Assembly: GCF_965137005.1 (NCBI RefSeq)
Contig: NZ_CBCRXM010000002.1
Span: 124,001 to 188,000, forward strand
Direction of reading: 5' to 3'
Length of the DNA stretch: 64,000 nucleotides
From: Sphingomonas_O antarctica
GTDB taxonomy: Bacteria > Pseudomonadota > Alphaproteobacteria > Sphingomonadales > Sphingomonadaceae
Positions 44,064-53,018 of the stretch are shown here, piece by piece. The notes under the pieces were generated by a model. The model had not been told where the DNA came from, did no database searches, and saw only the letters and a list, made by a program, of their open reading frames with translations. Made by a program: the position numbers and the translations under genes. Position 1 is the first letter of the stretch, and every line of letters starts with the position of its first letter.

Positions 44064-45020
44064 GTGGCGACGGTCGCGCTCCTGTCAAACCCGACCTCGA
44101 CTGGCAATCGTGCGTTCCTGCCGCGCATTCGCGAATATTGCGCGCGTCATTCGGACATTTTCCATTACGAGGTCGAAGCGGTCGAGCAGATCGACGATGC
44201 GCTCGCCTCCATCGCGCGGGTGCGTCCGCGGGTCCTGATCATCAACGGTGGGGACGGGACGGTTCAGGCGGCGCTGACGGCGCTTCATCGCGGCCGTCAG
44301 CTCGGGGACAACCCGCCGCCGATCGCTGTTCTGCCCAACGGCAAGACCAATTTGATCGCGCAGGATCTCGGCTGGCGCGGCGACCCGGTCGAAGCCCTCG
44401 ACCGCATCGTGGCGATGGCCGATGGTGGTGTCGAACCACATGTTGTGCGCCGCGAGCTGATCGCGCTGAGCGAAGACGGCGCACCCCCGGTGCTCGGGAT
44501 GTTCATGGGCGGCGCGGGGCTTGCCGACGCGATGCTGTACTGCCGCAATCACCTCTATCCGTTGGGACTGCCCAACGGGCTCAGCCATGTGCTGGCGACG
44601 CTCGCATCATTCTTCACCGTGCTGACCGGGATGACCGCGCGGTTCCTGCCGCAAGTGCCAGAATCGATCCGCGTGTCGCTCGGCGGTGGACGGCATGAGG
44701 GGCGGTTTTCGGTTTTGATCGTCACTACGCTGGAACAGATGCTGGTTGGCACGCGTGCCGATACCAGCGCGCGCGGGCTGAAGCTGATGGCAGTGGACCG
44801 TTCGGCGCTGGCGGTGCTGCGCGCGTTGTTTGCTGGCGTGACCGGCCGCGCAGGCAAGCAGCATTTCACCGGTGTGCATATCGATCATGGCGACCGCATC
44901 AGCATCGAAAGCGATGCATCGGACGTCATCCTCGACGGCGAAATTTTCCATGCCGCCCGTGGCCGGCCGATCACGCTGAGTTCGACCGCGCCGATGCCGT
45001 TCCTGCGCCTCGCGGCGTGA
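44064..45020 (+). CDS. DAG-kinase-family lipid kinase
   Basis: The 318-residue protein has the DAGK catalytic fold, with the ATP-binding motif NGGDGTVQ (GGDGT at 62-66), the second loop AVLPNGKTNLIAQDL near 85 and a C-terminal beta-sandwich with DASDVILDGEIFHAARGRPI. Relatives phosphorylate diacylglycerol, undecaprenol, sphingosine or ceramide. Its neighbours, a Tam41-like nucleotidyltransferase overlapping by GTGA and serine palmitoyltransferase 3 kb away, make a phospholipid or sphingolipid substrate plausible. The GTG start at 44064 is fixed by the fold. Confidence 0.82.
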   Translation: MATVALLSNPTSTGNRAFLPRIREYCARHSDIFHYEVEAVEQIDDALASIARVRPRVLIINGGDGTVQAALTALHRGRQLGDNPPPIAVLPNGKTNLIAQDLGWRGDPVEALDRIVAMADGGVEPHVVRRELIALSEDGAPPVLGMFMGGAGLADAMLYCRNHLYPLGLPNGLSHVLATLASFFTVLTGMTARFLPQVPESIRVSLGGGRHEGRFSVLIVTTLEQMLVGTRADTSARGLKLMAVDRSALAVLRALFAGVTGRAGKQHFTGVHIDHGDRISIESDASDVILDGEIFHAARGRPITLSSTAPMPFLRLAA

Positions 45021-45850
45021 CCCCACTCGAAGCGCTCGTCGCCGACGAGCTGGCGGTGCCGGTCGATCCACGGGTCAGCGAGATGGCGGCAGCGATCGCG
45101 GCACACCATCCCGGTAGCCTTGCCGTCCTGTTCTATGGGTCGTGCCTGCGCGATGCGACGCTTTGGGGGATGCTCGATTTCTATCTGATCGTCGAAGATT
45201 ACGGGCGGGCCTATGACCGCAAATGGCTGGCGACCGCCAACCGGCTGCTTCCGCCCAACGTGTTTCCGTTTGCTGCGAACACTTTGAGCAGCAAATATGC
45301 TGTGCTCAGTCTCGCCGATCTGCAGCGCGAAACGAGCGAGCTCGCGCGCGATCCTTCGACCTTTGCGCGGCTGTCACAGCCTGCTCGATTGGTTTGGGGC
45401 AGCAATGCCGGAGCAGTGAGCGCGATCGCGCAAGCCTCGCGCACACTTCTAACCGTCACGCCCGGTGACGGCGTCACCGATCCGCTCGATCGCTGGCGCG
45501 TCGCTTTCGCGGCAACCTATGCCAGCGAGCTTCGTGCCGAGCGTGCCGCGCGCCCGGGCAGTATCGTCGATGCCGACCCGGCGCGTTACCTGAAGCTTGC
45601 TGCGGCACTGGGCGACGTGCCCAACCGCCAGATGCTGTGGCCGCGGCTGCGACGGTGGAGCAAATGGCGACAGGTTGCCAAACTCGCCAAAGCCAGTCTG
45701 ACCTTTGCCGGCGGTGTCGACTATCTCGCGTGGAAGATCGCGCGGCATTCCGGTGAGCCAGTCACGGTCAAACCGTGGCAGCGGCGTTTTCCGCTGCTCG
45801 CGGCGTTCGTCATGCTGCCGCGTCTGATCGCGCGCGGCCAAGTTCGTTAG
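45017..45850 (+). CDS. Tam41-like nucleotidyltransferase (probable CTP:phospholipid type)
   Basis: The 277-residue protein has an N-terminal nucleotidyltransferase motif FYGSCLRDATLWGMLDFYLIVED (Gly41-Ser42, Asp54), followed by SKYAVLSLADLQRE and ARLSQPARLVW. These parallel the YGSG...DFIF and KYGVIS...L...GRLHKPV blocks of mitochondrial Tam41, which makes CDP-diacylglycerol from phosphatidic acid and CTP. The bacterial gene directly follows a lipid kinase whose product would be a suitable acceptor. The match is read by eye at low identity, so the substrate is uncertain. It overlaps the convergent sensor kinase gene by 41 bases. Confidence 0.6.
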   Translation: MTPLEALVADELAVPVDPRVSEMAAAIAAHHPGSLAVLFYGSCLRDATLWGMLDFYLIVEDYGRAYDRKWLATANRLLPPNVFPFAANTLSSKYAVLSLADLQRETSELARDPSTFARLSQPARLVWGSNAGAVSAIAQASRTLLTVTPGDGVTDPLDRWRVAFAATYASELRAERAARPGSIVDADPARYLKLAAALGDVPNRQMLWPRLRRWSKWRQVAKLAKASLTFAGGVDYLAWKIARHSGEPVTVKPWQRRFPLLAAFVMLPRLIARGQVR

Positions 45851-47726
45851 GCGTAGCGCTCAGCGCCGCTTCGATCGCTGCGCCCAATGCGGCGACGGTG
45901 AATGGTTTTCGCAACACCGGCGCACCCTCCAACGCTTCGGCGGCCTCTTCCTCGGCAAAACCGGTAACGAACAGGAACGGCAGGCCGGGTCGCACGGCGT
46001 GGACTTGCTCGCGGATTTCGGGTCCGGTCAGATCGGGCATCATGACGTCGCTGATCACCAGATCGGCTTCCGGATGCGCAACGATTACCGCCAGTGCGCC
46101 GTTCGGTTCGAAACAGCTGACGGGTTCGTGACCCAATTCGGTCAGCGCGGCGATCGTGGACGCCAGCACACGCCGGTCGTCCTCGATCAGGACGATCCGC
46201 CGCGCCCTATTCGCGCCGGTCTGGGCGGTCGCGGTGCGCGCTGCGGGAACGGCAACGCCCGCACCGCGCGGAAATAGCAGCGACACCAAAGTGCCTTCAT
46301 CAGGCCGTGAATCCACATCGATCCCGCCGCCCGCCGCCTGCATGAAGCCGTGGATCTGGCTCAGGCCCAGCCCCGTGCCCTGATTGAGCGCCTTGGTGGT
46401 GAAGAACGGTTCGAAAATGCGCGCAACGACGTCGGGCGGCATGCCGCGCCCCGTATCCAGCACCGCGACGCGGACATAATCGCCCGCGGCCAATGCGCTG
46501 TCCCCATCCAGGGTCACATTGGCAGTGCTCAGTACCAACGTGCCGCCATCTGGCATCGCGTCGCGCGCATTGACCGCGAGGTTGAGGATGGCATTTTCGA
46601 ATTGATGCCGATCGACGACGATCGGCCAAAGCCCCGTCGCGGGTTCGATCCGCACACGGATTGTGTCGCCGATCACACGGTCGAGCAGTTGTACCATGTC
46701 CGCCAGCATCGCGGCGGCGTCCGACGGCGTTGCATCGACCGGCTGGGCGCGCGCAAAGCCGAGCAAGCGGCGGGTCAGCGCGGCGGCGCGCTCGGCACCT
46801 TCCATCGCTTGGTTGAGAGGCTGGCGAACGGTGTCGTGTCCCGGCGGCAGGCGGCGCTGAGCCACGTCGATGCCGCCGACGACGACCGCGAGCATGTTAT
46901 TGAAATCATGCGCGATCCCGCCGGTCAGCTGGCCGATCGCTTCCAGCTTCTGGGCCTGCCGCAATTTCTCCTCGGCGGCTTCGCGCTCGGTCATTTCGTG
47001 ACGCAGTTCGGCCGTGCGCTCGGCGACCGCGAGTTCGAGGTCGGCGCTGCGTCCTTCCTCATCCTCCCGCTCGCGCTGCGCCTCCAGCATGCGCCAAGCG
47101 AGCAGCCCGGCACCGACCGCGAGCATCCCGCCAAAGATCGACAGCGCCGTGCCGATCGAATTTGAGCGGCCGATCCGCGCCTCGGCTGTCTCGGTCCGCG
47201 TATCCAGCAAGTCGCGCTCGTTATCGACGATCGCATCGAGCAGCCCGGCAATGCGGGCAACGTTTGGGGAGCGCCCCGCCGCATAATACAGGCTCATCGC
47301 CTGCGGGTTCTGGCCGTAATTGGTCCGCAGCGCGACGGCGGACAATTCCTTGCCGCGCGCCACATACGTCTCGCGCAATTCGTCGATCAACTTCTGGGTC
47401 GGTGGATCGCTAACCGCGCGGTCGAGCGCCTCGATTTCCGCGCCGGCGCGCCGCCAGCCATCATAATAAAGTCGCCCGAACCGCTTTTCGCCTTTGCCAC
47501 TGATCATGAATCGGCCGAGCATCGCCTCGGATTCGCCGATCGACGCATCGAGCTGGCGCGCGAGGATCATCACTTCGTAACTCGATTGCTGGCGTTGCAG
47601 CGCGAGGTCGCGTTGACGGATCGAAATGTTGAGCACGGCGATCAGCGCGACGACGATCAACGCCGCCACCACCCCTGTCGTAATCGCCACGCCCAACCGC
47701 CAGCGTGACGCCGCCGTTCCGTTCAT
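45810..47726 (-). CDS. Hybrid sensor histidine kinase with CHASE3-like sensor and receiver
   Basis: The 638-residue protein has two membrane helices (about 12-34 and 193-213) bracketing a helical periplasmic sensor of CHASE3 type. A coiled coil leads to a HisKA domain with the phospho-accepting His273 in GGIAHDFNN, then N-box ILNLAVNARDAM, G1 LDTGRGM, F FEPFFTTK and G2 GTGLGLSQIHG. A C-terminal receiver has DD in LIEDD, phospho-Asp in ADLVISDVMMPD, Thr in FVTGF and Lys in LRKPF. The signal and output partner are unknown. ATG 47726 has GAGGG upstream. Confidence 0.88.
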   Translation of the reverse strand: MNGTAASRWRLGVAITTGVVAALIVVALIAVLNISIRQRDLALQRQQSSYEVMILARQLDASIGESEAMLGRFMISGKGEKRFGRLYYDGWRRAGAEIEALDRAVSDPPTQKLIDELRETYVARGKELSAVALRTNYGQNPQAMSLYYAAGRSPNVARIAGLLDAIVDNERDLLDTRTETAEARIGRSNSIGTALSIFGGMLAVGAGLLAWRMLEAQREREDEEGRSADLELAVAERTAELRHEMTEREAAEEKLRQAQKLEAIGQLTGGIAHDFNNMLAVVVGGIDVAQRRLPPGHDTVRQPLNQAMEGAERAAALTRRLLGFARAQPVDATPSDAAAMLADMVQLLDRVIGDTIRVRIEPATGLWPIVVDRHQFENAILNLAVNARDAMPDGGTLVLSTANVTLDGDSALAAGDYVRVAVLDTGRGMPPDVVARIFEPFFTTKALNQGTGLGLSQIHGFMQAAGGGIDVDSRPDEGTLVSLLFPRGAGVAVPAARTATAQTGANRARRIVLIEDDRRVLASTIAALTELGHEPVSCFEPNGALAVIVAHPEADLVISDVMMPDLTGPEIREQVHAVRPGLPFLFVTGFAEEEAAEALEGAPVLRKPFTVAALGAAIEAALSATPNELGRARSDAAA

Positions 47727-47775
47727 GCCCGACCCTCGCCAGCGGGCCATACGCGCGTTTGATGCGCGTTAAAAG

Positions 47776-49041
47776 TTAGCTGGTGAGGACGCCGCTGATC
47801 CGGCCCGCAGCTTGGAACGCCTTGAGGATAACATCGACTTCTTCGCGGCTATGCTCGGCACACAGGGAACAGCGGAGCAGAAACATGCCGGCGGGGGTCG
47901 CGGGTGGACGCGCGAGATTCACATAGACGCCGGCTTCGAGCAGCGCCTGCCACGCCGCGACCGCTTGGGCCTGGTCGTGCAGGATCACCGCGATGATCGC
48001 CGATTGGGGCGTTTCCGTCCCCAATTTATAGCCCATGTCCCGCAGGCCGCCGTGGAGAATGCGGCTGTTTTCCCACAGATGCGCGCGCTTGTTCCCCGCG
48101 TGCATCAGCTTGCGGATCGAAGTCGCAGCGGTCGCGACTACGCTCGGCGGCAGCGATGCGGTAAAGATGTAGGGGCGGCAGACAAGGCGCAGAATCTCGA
48201 ACTTCGGATGGTTCGACACGCAAAAGCCGCCGACGGTACCGACAGATTTGGAAAAGGTGCCGATGACGAAGTCGACATCGTCCGACACACCCTGTTCCTC
48301 GAACACGCCGCGACCATGCTCGCCAAAAAAGCCCATGCCGTGCGCCTCGTCGACCAAAATCATGCAATTGGCATGTTTGCGGATGGCGGCGACCATATCC
48401 GGCAGCGGTGCGATGTCGCCGAGCATCGAATAGACACCCTCGAGCACGACCAGCTTTTGCGCGTCGGCGGGCAGACGGCCGAGGCGCTTGTCGAGGTCTT
48501 CGACACTGTTGTGGCGGAACCTGACGATTTCCGCATCGCCGAGGAAACAGCCGTCATAGATCGACGCATGGCTGTCTGCGTCGATAACGACATAATCGCC
48601 CTTGCCCGCCAGCGTCGAGATAACCCCGAGATTGGCTTGGTAGCCGGTCGAAAACACCATCGCGCCCGACATGCCATAAAAGTCGCGCAGTGCGTCCTCG
48701 CACTCGCGATGCCCCTGATACGTGCCGTTAAGCACGCGGCTGCCGGTGGTGCCGCTGCCGAAATTGTCGAGTGCATCCTTGCCTGCCCGGATCACATCGG
48801 GATCGAAGGTCATGCCCATGTAATTGTAAGTGCCGAGAAGAATGGTCTCCTTGCCCTTGATGATCGCGCGGGTCGGCGACATGACCTGTTCCATCACAAT
48901 CGAAAACGGGTCTCGCACACCGGTGTCGAGTAGCGCCTGGCGCTCGGCGATCAGCGGGTCGAATTTGGAAAACAGGTCGCGCGCGTTCACCGCTTCGACC
49001 GGGGTGTGCGCATCGGCGGCGGTGTCGATTGCATCGCTCAC
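47776..49041 (-). CDS. spt: Serine palmitoyltransferase
   Basis: The 421-residue soluble alpha-oxoamine synthase condenses L-serine with palmitoyl-thioester to 3-ketodihydrosphingosine, the first step in sphingolipid synthesis. ILLGTYNYMGMTFDPDVI near residue 67, DADSHASIYDGC near 154, LVDEAHGMGFFG near 229 and the PLP lysine Lys265 in IGTFSKSVGTVGGF match the characterised Sphingomonas enzyme over the full length. The start overlaps the upstream ACP gene by ATGA, so the acyl donor may be that ACP. Confidence 0.94.
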   Translation of the reverse strand: MSDAIDTAADAHTPVEAVNARDLFSKFDPLIAERQALLDTGVRDPFSIVMEQVMSPTRAIIKGKETILLGTYNYMGMTFDPDVIRAGKDALDNFGSGTTGSRVLNGTYQGHRECEDALRDFYGMSGAMVFSTGYQANLGVISTLAGKGDYVVIDADSHASIYDGCFLGDAEIVRFRHNSVEDLDKRLGRLPADAQKLVVLEGVYSMLGDIAPLPDMVAAIRKHANCMILVDEAHGMGFFGEHGRGVFEEQGVSDDVDFVIGTFSKSVGTVGGFCVSNHPKFEILRLVCRPYIFTASLPPSVVATAATSIRKLMHAGNKRAHLWENSRILHGGLRDMGYKLGTETPQSAIIAVILHDQAQAVAAWQALLEAGVYVNLARPPATPAGMFLLRCSLCAEHSREEVDVILKAFQAAGRISGVLTS

Positions 49042-49280
49042 GATTTCAACTTCACGACGGCATCGACCAGCTGGCCGACGGTTTCGATTTCCGCCTGCAT
49101 ATTCATGGTGATGAGGATGTCGAAGTCATCCTCGATCGCCGCGACGAAATCCATCACGGTCAGCGAATCCCATTCGAGGTCGCCGGCAAAGGTCGTCGCG
49201 TCGGTGACGGCAACCTGTTTCTTATTGAACGGTTCGATCTGCGCCTTGATCGTGTCGAACGTGGCGGTACGGTCTGTCAT
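49038..49280 (-). CDS. Dedicated acyl carrier protein of the sphingolipid operon
   Basis: The 80-residue ACP has the phosphopantetheine serine (Ser39) in LEWDSLTVMDF and helices 2-4 as usual. It is translationally coupled to spt and not to fatty acid synthesis genes. In sphingolipid producers such an ACP carries the acyl chain used by serine palmitoyltransferase. It differs from housekeeping AcpP, which has the motif ADSLDTVEL. Confidence 0.88.
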   Translation of the reverse strand: MTDRTATFDTIKAQIEPFNKKQVAVTDATTFAGDLEWDSLTVMDFVAAIEDDFDILITMNMQAEIETVGQLVDAVVKLKS

Positions 49281-49339
49281 ACGTGAATCCTAAGATCAGG
49301 ATGCCCCCCTGCCAAGCGAATGCGGCAGCATCGCGGCGG

Positions 49340-50806
49340 TCAATAGGCGCGCGAAGAGACCGCCGCGAACGCCGTCTTGGCGAGGATGTACAGATCGAAC
49401 GGCACCGACCAGTTTTCGATGTAGTGGAGATCGTGTTCAAGACGGCGAACCAACTTGTCCTCGGTATCGGTTTCACCGCGCCAGCCAGAGGCCTGTGCCC
49501 AGCCAGTGATGCCCGGTTTGACGCGGTGGCGTGCGGCGTAGGTCGAAACGACATCCTTGAATTCGCGACCGCCGGCCTTGGTCGTCGGCGCGTGCGGACG
49601 CGGGCCGACGATCGACATGTCGCCCTTCATGACGTTGAGTAATTGCGGCAGTTCGTCGATCGACGTGGCTCTGATGAAACGGCCGACACGGGTGATGCGC
49701 GGGTCGTCCCGCGTCGCCTGATTGACCTTGTCGAATTCGAGCGTGTCGGTGCGCATCGAGCGGAATTTCCAGATCAGGAAGCTGCGGTTGTTGAACCCTT
49801 CGCGCGGTTGTTTGAAAAAGACCGGGCCGGGGCTATCGAATTTGATCGCGATGGCCGTGACCAGCATGATCGGCGCCGCGAAGATCAGGATGATCGCGCC
49901 CAGAATCAAATCTTCGGCGCGTTTCAGGATCTGATCGGTGCCCGATATCGGCCGTTCGAACAATGTCATCAGCGGGACGCTGTCGAGCAGCACCATGGCG
50001 CGCTGCGAAAACATATAGGCGACGAGATCGGGGGCGAGGCGGATCCGCACCGGCGTCATCGACAATTCGGTGACGATTTGCTTGATGCGGCGTTCTTCCT
50101 GCCACGGCAGCGCGATGATGACCTGCTCGATTTCGCCCTTGCGAATGTCCTCGACCAGCTGGCCGACGCCACCACGTAGCGGCACTTCGCCCTGTGGCGG
50201 CGGCAATCGCGAGACACTGCGGTCGTCGTAAATCCCGACCAGATCGATCGTCACGCGCTTCGATCCGAGAATATGACGCGCGATGCGCCAACCCTGTTCG
50301 CTGCCGCCGAAGATGGCCACACGTTGATTGAACACGCCGCGCGAGCGCGCCGAACGAAGCAACAGCGTCGAAATGCCGCGTGCCACGACCAGACCGCCCA
50401 TGCCGGTGACGAACCACGACACCAGCCAGATGCGGGAAAACGTGGCCGACAATTTCAGGAAGAATGCAGCACCGATGACGAATCCGATCGTCACGAACCA
50501 CGCCATCAACAAGCGGCCCCAGGCGATGCGCATCGAAAACCGCGCGTCGAGGTCATAAGCCCCGGTCAGCTCGGCAAATGTCGCAAAGAAGGTCAATGCG
50601 AGGAAGATCGTGCCAATATAGCTGCGCGTGCGCTCGGCATTCAGATCATCGAGAAACAGCCACCAGCACCATGCTGCTGCGGCTAGCAGCACCACGACTT
50701 CCAGCGCGACGAGCAGCAACGACGACAGTTCGAGCAGCACCGGCACGCGCCGGGGATGCGCCGAAAACTCGGTGGGTGGAGCGGCGTCCGGCCTGGCGTC
50801 AGCCAC
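49340..50806 (-). CDS. Undecaprenyl-phosphate sugar phosphotransferase (WcaJ/GumD type)
   Basis: The roughly 488-residue initiating enzyme of exopolysaccharide synthesis transfers sugar-1-P, usually glucose, to undecaprenyl phosphate. It has four N-terminal membrane helices, a CoA-binding-like middle domain (RVAIFGGSEQGWRIARHIL), and the C-terminal catalytic domain with IKFDSPGPVFFKQPREGFNN, IWKFRSMRTD and LLNVMKGDMSIVGPRPHAP. GTG 50806 gives an eight-base overlap with epsI. ATG 50875 would add 23 residues and a 77-base overlap. Confidence 0.88.
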   Translation of the reverse strand: MADARPDAAPPTEFSAHPRRVPVLLELSSLLLVALEVVVLLAAAAWCWWLFLDDLNAERTRSYIGTIFLALTFFATFAELTGAYDLDARFSMRIAWGRLLMAWFVTIGFVIGAAFFLKLSATFSRIWLVSWFVTGMGGLVVARGISTLLLRSARSRGVFNQRVAIFGGSEQGWRIARHILGSKRVTIDLVGIYDDRSVSRLPPPQGEVPLRGGVGQLVEDIRKGEIEQVIIALPWQEERRIKQIVTELSMTPVRIRLAPDLVAYMFSQRAMVLLDSVPLMTLFERPISGTDQILKRAEDLILGAIILIFAAPIMLVTAIAIKFDSPGPVFFKQPREGFNNRSFLIWKFRSMRTDTLEFDKVNQATRDDPRITRVGRFIRATSIDELPQLLNVMKGDMSIVGPRPHAPTTKAGGREFKDVVSTYAARHRVKPGITGWAQASGWRGETDTEDKLVRRLEHDLHYIENWSVPFDLYILAKTAFAAVSSRAY

Positions 50807-51503
50807 GGGACTGCGGCCCGCCTGCGGCGGCGAAACGCGTTCCGAGCAGCACGCGACGTCCATCGGGTCCGACATGGTCGATCAGGCTGCTCGCAAAGGC
50901 CCGATTGACGGCGTCGCCGCGCTCTTCATCGAGCGTCAGTGTCGATATGCGCACCAGAACGCCGTCGGGGACCAGCCCTGCGAGGGCATTTTGGAAGCGC
51001 ACCTGGCGCTGTTCGCTGCCAGTCACCGGCAGATATTCGCCGATCCGCGTCCAGTACCAGATTTGCTCCGCCCGCTGGTCGAGCCGCGCGGACAGTCGCC
51101 GGATCGGCACCTTTGGCCCGCCGCCCAGCGCCAGTTCGCGATTGGCACCGTCATAGATCGTGAACCCGACCGCCGGATAACAGCTTTCGGGTCGGTGAAG
51201 CTGCAATTGATCGCTCTGTGTGCCGCCATAAGCGATCAGCAGCATGACCGTATCGTCTTCGGGGGTGGTAAAGATGCGCTGGACGGTCTGGCTATACAGC
51301 CGATCGGCGAGGCTTCCTTTCGGCGCAGGGGCGATCACGCCGCTGCCGGTGGTCGCGGTAAAGCCCGGCAATTTATGCGGGATGAGCGTGTCGAGCTTGC
51401 GGCTGCCGAGCAGCGATACCTTGTGACGCGGCACCAAAGCCTGTGCCACGCCGGCCACGCCGATCAGGCCGGCGCCAACCAGAAAATCACGCCGGTCGGG
51501 CAA
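50799..51503 (-). CDS. Exosortase-associated protein EpsI (V-type)
   Basis: The 234-residue protein has the N-terminus MPDRRDFLVGAGLIGVAG, which resembles a Tat or uncleaved signal anchor. The EpsI domain follows, with LLIAYGGTQSDQLQLHRPESCYPAVGF carrying the conserved Cys near residue 118. EpsI proteins accompany exosortases in exopolysaccharide loci; their biochemical role is unclear. It overlaps the exosortase gene by 17 bases and the sugar transferase by eight. Confidence 0.83.
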   Translation of the reverse strand: MPDRRDFLVGAGLIGVAGVAQALVPRHKVSLLGSRKLDTLIPHKLPGFTATTGSGVIAPAPKGSLADRLYSQTVQRIFTTPEDDTVMLLIAYGGTQSDQLQLHRPESCYPAVGFTIYDGANRELALGGGPKVPIRRLSARLDQRAEQIWYWTRIGEYLPVTGSEQRQVRFQNALAGLVPDGVLVRISTLTLDEERGDAVNRAFASSLIDHVGPDGRRVLLGTRFAAAGGPQSRG

Positions 51504-52326
51504 TTGCGCCTCCTGCCTGACGCCGTGCCATAACGCTTTGCAGCGCCGAATCGATCAGCATGATCGTCAGCAATGCGGTGATGAAGGTCACCATGCCGGC
51601 AAATTGATGGAGGAAACCCTGCGCGACCTGATCGCTCCAGAAATAGGTCAGCAGCACCAGGATGCTGACGCGGATCATGTTGGCGAAGATCGCGATCGGA
51701 AAGATCAAGGCGGACAGGAACAGCGCGTAACGCACGCTCGCCTGATGCAGCAGGTAGATGTAGAACAGTCCGATCGCGAACAGGCTGGTCAGCGAATTGA
51801 GCCCCGAACAGGCATCTTCGACAAGCAGCTGGTATTGCGCGACATACATCACCACGCCTTCGCGGACGACCGGAATGCCGGCGCCCGATAGGATATGCGT
51901 CACCGAGGCCGAGACCCATTCTTTAAGCGAGCCGGTCAAGCGGTCCTGGAACCAGGTCGGCAGCGGCGCGACGAAATACAGGTAGAGCAACGCAAACCAC
52001 AGACGGCGGCAAACTTCGCCGCCGACGAACAGATAGAAGATCGTTTCGCAAATCAGGATCGTCGCACCGACCTGAATGACCAGAAAGCCGAATGCCTGTC
52101 CCGCGATATAACACAGCGCGCCGAACAGCCCCACCGGAATGGCCACGAGCAGCGAACCCGGGCGGCGATGTTCGCGGATGACGTCCTTCTGGCTGAAAAA
52201 CAGCCACAGGCCGGTCGCCAGGATGATCAGCGTTGGAATGATGAGCGCGGCGAGGCCGATCGCCAGCGGCCAGCGGGCAACGACCGTGTCAAAACCCGGC
52301 GGACGTCTCGCGGCAACGGTGTCCAT
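51487..52326 (-). CDS. Exosortase (XrtV-type) transpeptidase
   Basis: The 279-residue polytopic inner-membrane cysteine protease/transpeptidase processes PEP-CTERM-like tails. The active-site trio is in place: Cys173 in VEDACSGLNS, Arg219 in FANMIRVS and His240 in GFLHQFAGMV. Eight hydrophobic segments surround them. The V-type EpsI next to it, the XrtV-like accessory protein at 56.6 kb and the PEPxxWA-CTERM proteins at 33 and 38 kb fit the sphingomonad subtype. The ATG shares a base with the upstream stop (TGATG). Confidence 0.88.
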   Translation of the reverse strand: MDTVAARRPPGFDTVVARWPLAIGLAALIIPTLIILATGLWLFFSQKDVIREHRRPGSLLVAIPVGLFGALCYIAGQAFGFLVIQVGATILICETIFYLFVGGEVCRRLWFALLYLYFVAPLPTWFQDRLTGSLKEWVSASVTHILSGAGIPVVREGVVMYVAQYQLLVEDACSGLNSLTSLFAIGLFYIYLLHQASVRYALFLSALIFPIAIFANMIRVSILVLLTYFWSDQVAQGFLHQFAGMVTFITALLTIMLIDSALQSVMARRQAGGAIARPA

Positions 52327-53018
52327 CAGGAGCTGATCAGCACCGAACCCGCGATCGTCGCGCCATCGGCCTTGAGCGCGTTGCTCAACACTTCGATGTC
52401 GCGAATGTAGCTGCGATCCTTGCGTGCCACGATCAGGGCATAGCCCGCGACGCTGGCGACACGCTGCGCGTCGGCGCTGCGGTTCGACGGCGTCGTCGTG
52501 AAGATCGTCAGATCGTGTTCGCGCAGGAAGCGGTTGGCGATCGATGCAAACCGCGCGCTGCCCATCGCTTCGACGCCCGCCGCGGGATCGCGCCCGGCCG
52601 TGACGATCGACAAGGTCGGCAACGGCATTTGCCTCACGATATCGCTGGCATCGACGTCTTCGTCGATCAACGCGTCGCTCAGCCCCGGATCGTTTTCGGG
52701 CAGGCCGAACATGCCGGCCAGGCGCGGGTGACGCAGATCGGTTTCGACCAGCAAAGTGCGGATCTCGACCTGGGCCAGCGCGACCGCGAGGTTTGCGGCC
52801 ACGAAGCTCGCCTGCGCCGACGGGGCGACGCTGCAAATGGCGAGGGCGCGGCGCCCCATGCGGACATGCTGGGCGATCAGGCGCGTGCGGATCGCGCGAA
52901 TCGCCTCCGCGGTCATGCCATGCGGTTCGGTCAGCAGCAGGATCGACCGCGTCGGATCCTCATGATCCGGAATGGCAAAATCGACGGCGCGCGGTTCGGC
53001 CTGTTGTAAATCGGCCAT
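52326..53018 (-). CDS. CpsD/CapB-like protein with degenerate Walker A
   Basis: The 230-residue P-loop-like protein is placed where a BY-type tyrosine kinase follows its Wzz partner. The Walker A' segment TLLVETDLRHPRLAGMFG survives in part (usual Asp replaced by Glu). The Walker A segment reads SVAPSAQAS at 63-71 instead of a GEGKS type, losing the lysine and a glycine. No C-terminal tyrosine cluster is present. It probably cannot hydrolyse ATP and may act as a structural regulator of Wzz. It is coupled by TAATG to wzz and TGATG to the exosortase. Confidence 0.78.
   Translation of the reverse strand: MADLQQAEPRAVDFAIPDHEDPTRSILLLTEPHGMTAEAIRAIRTRLIAQHVRMGRRALAICSVAPSAQASFVAANLAVALAQVEIRTLLVETDLRHPRLAGMFGLPENDPGLSDALIDEDVDASDIVRQMPLPTLSIVTAGRDPAAGVEAMGSARFASIANRFLREHDLTIFTTTPSNRSADAQRVASVAGYALIVARKDRSYIRDIEVLSNALKADGATIAGSVLISS

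Noticed and set aside
50807..50875. Longer ATG start of the undecaprenyl-phosphate sugar transferase
   Set aside because: It would overlap epsI by 77 bases without a clear ribosome site; the GTG at 50806 gives the usual short overlap. The longer form remains possible.
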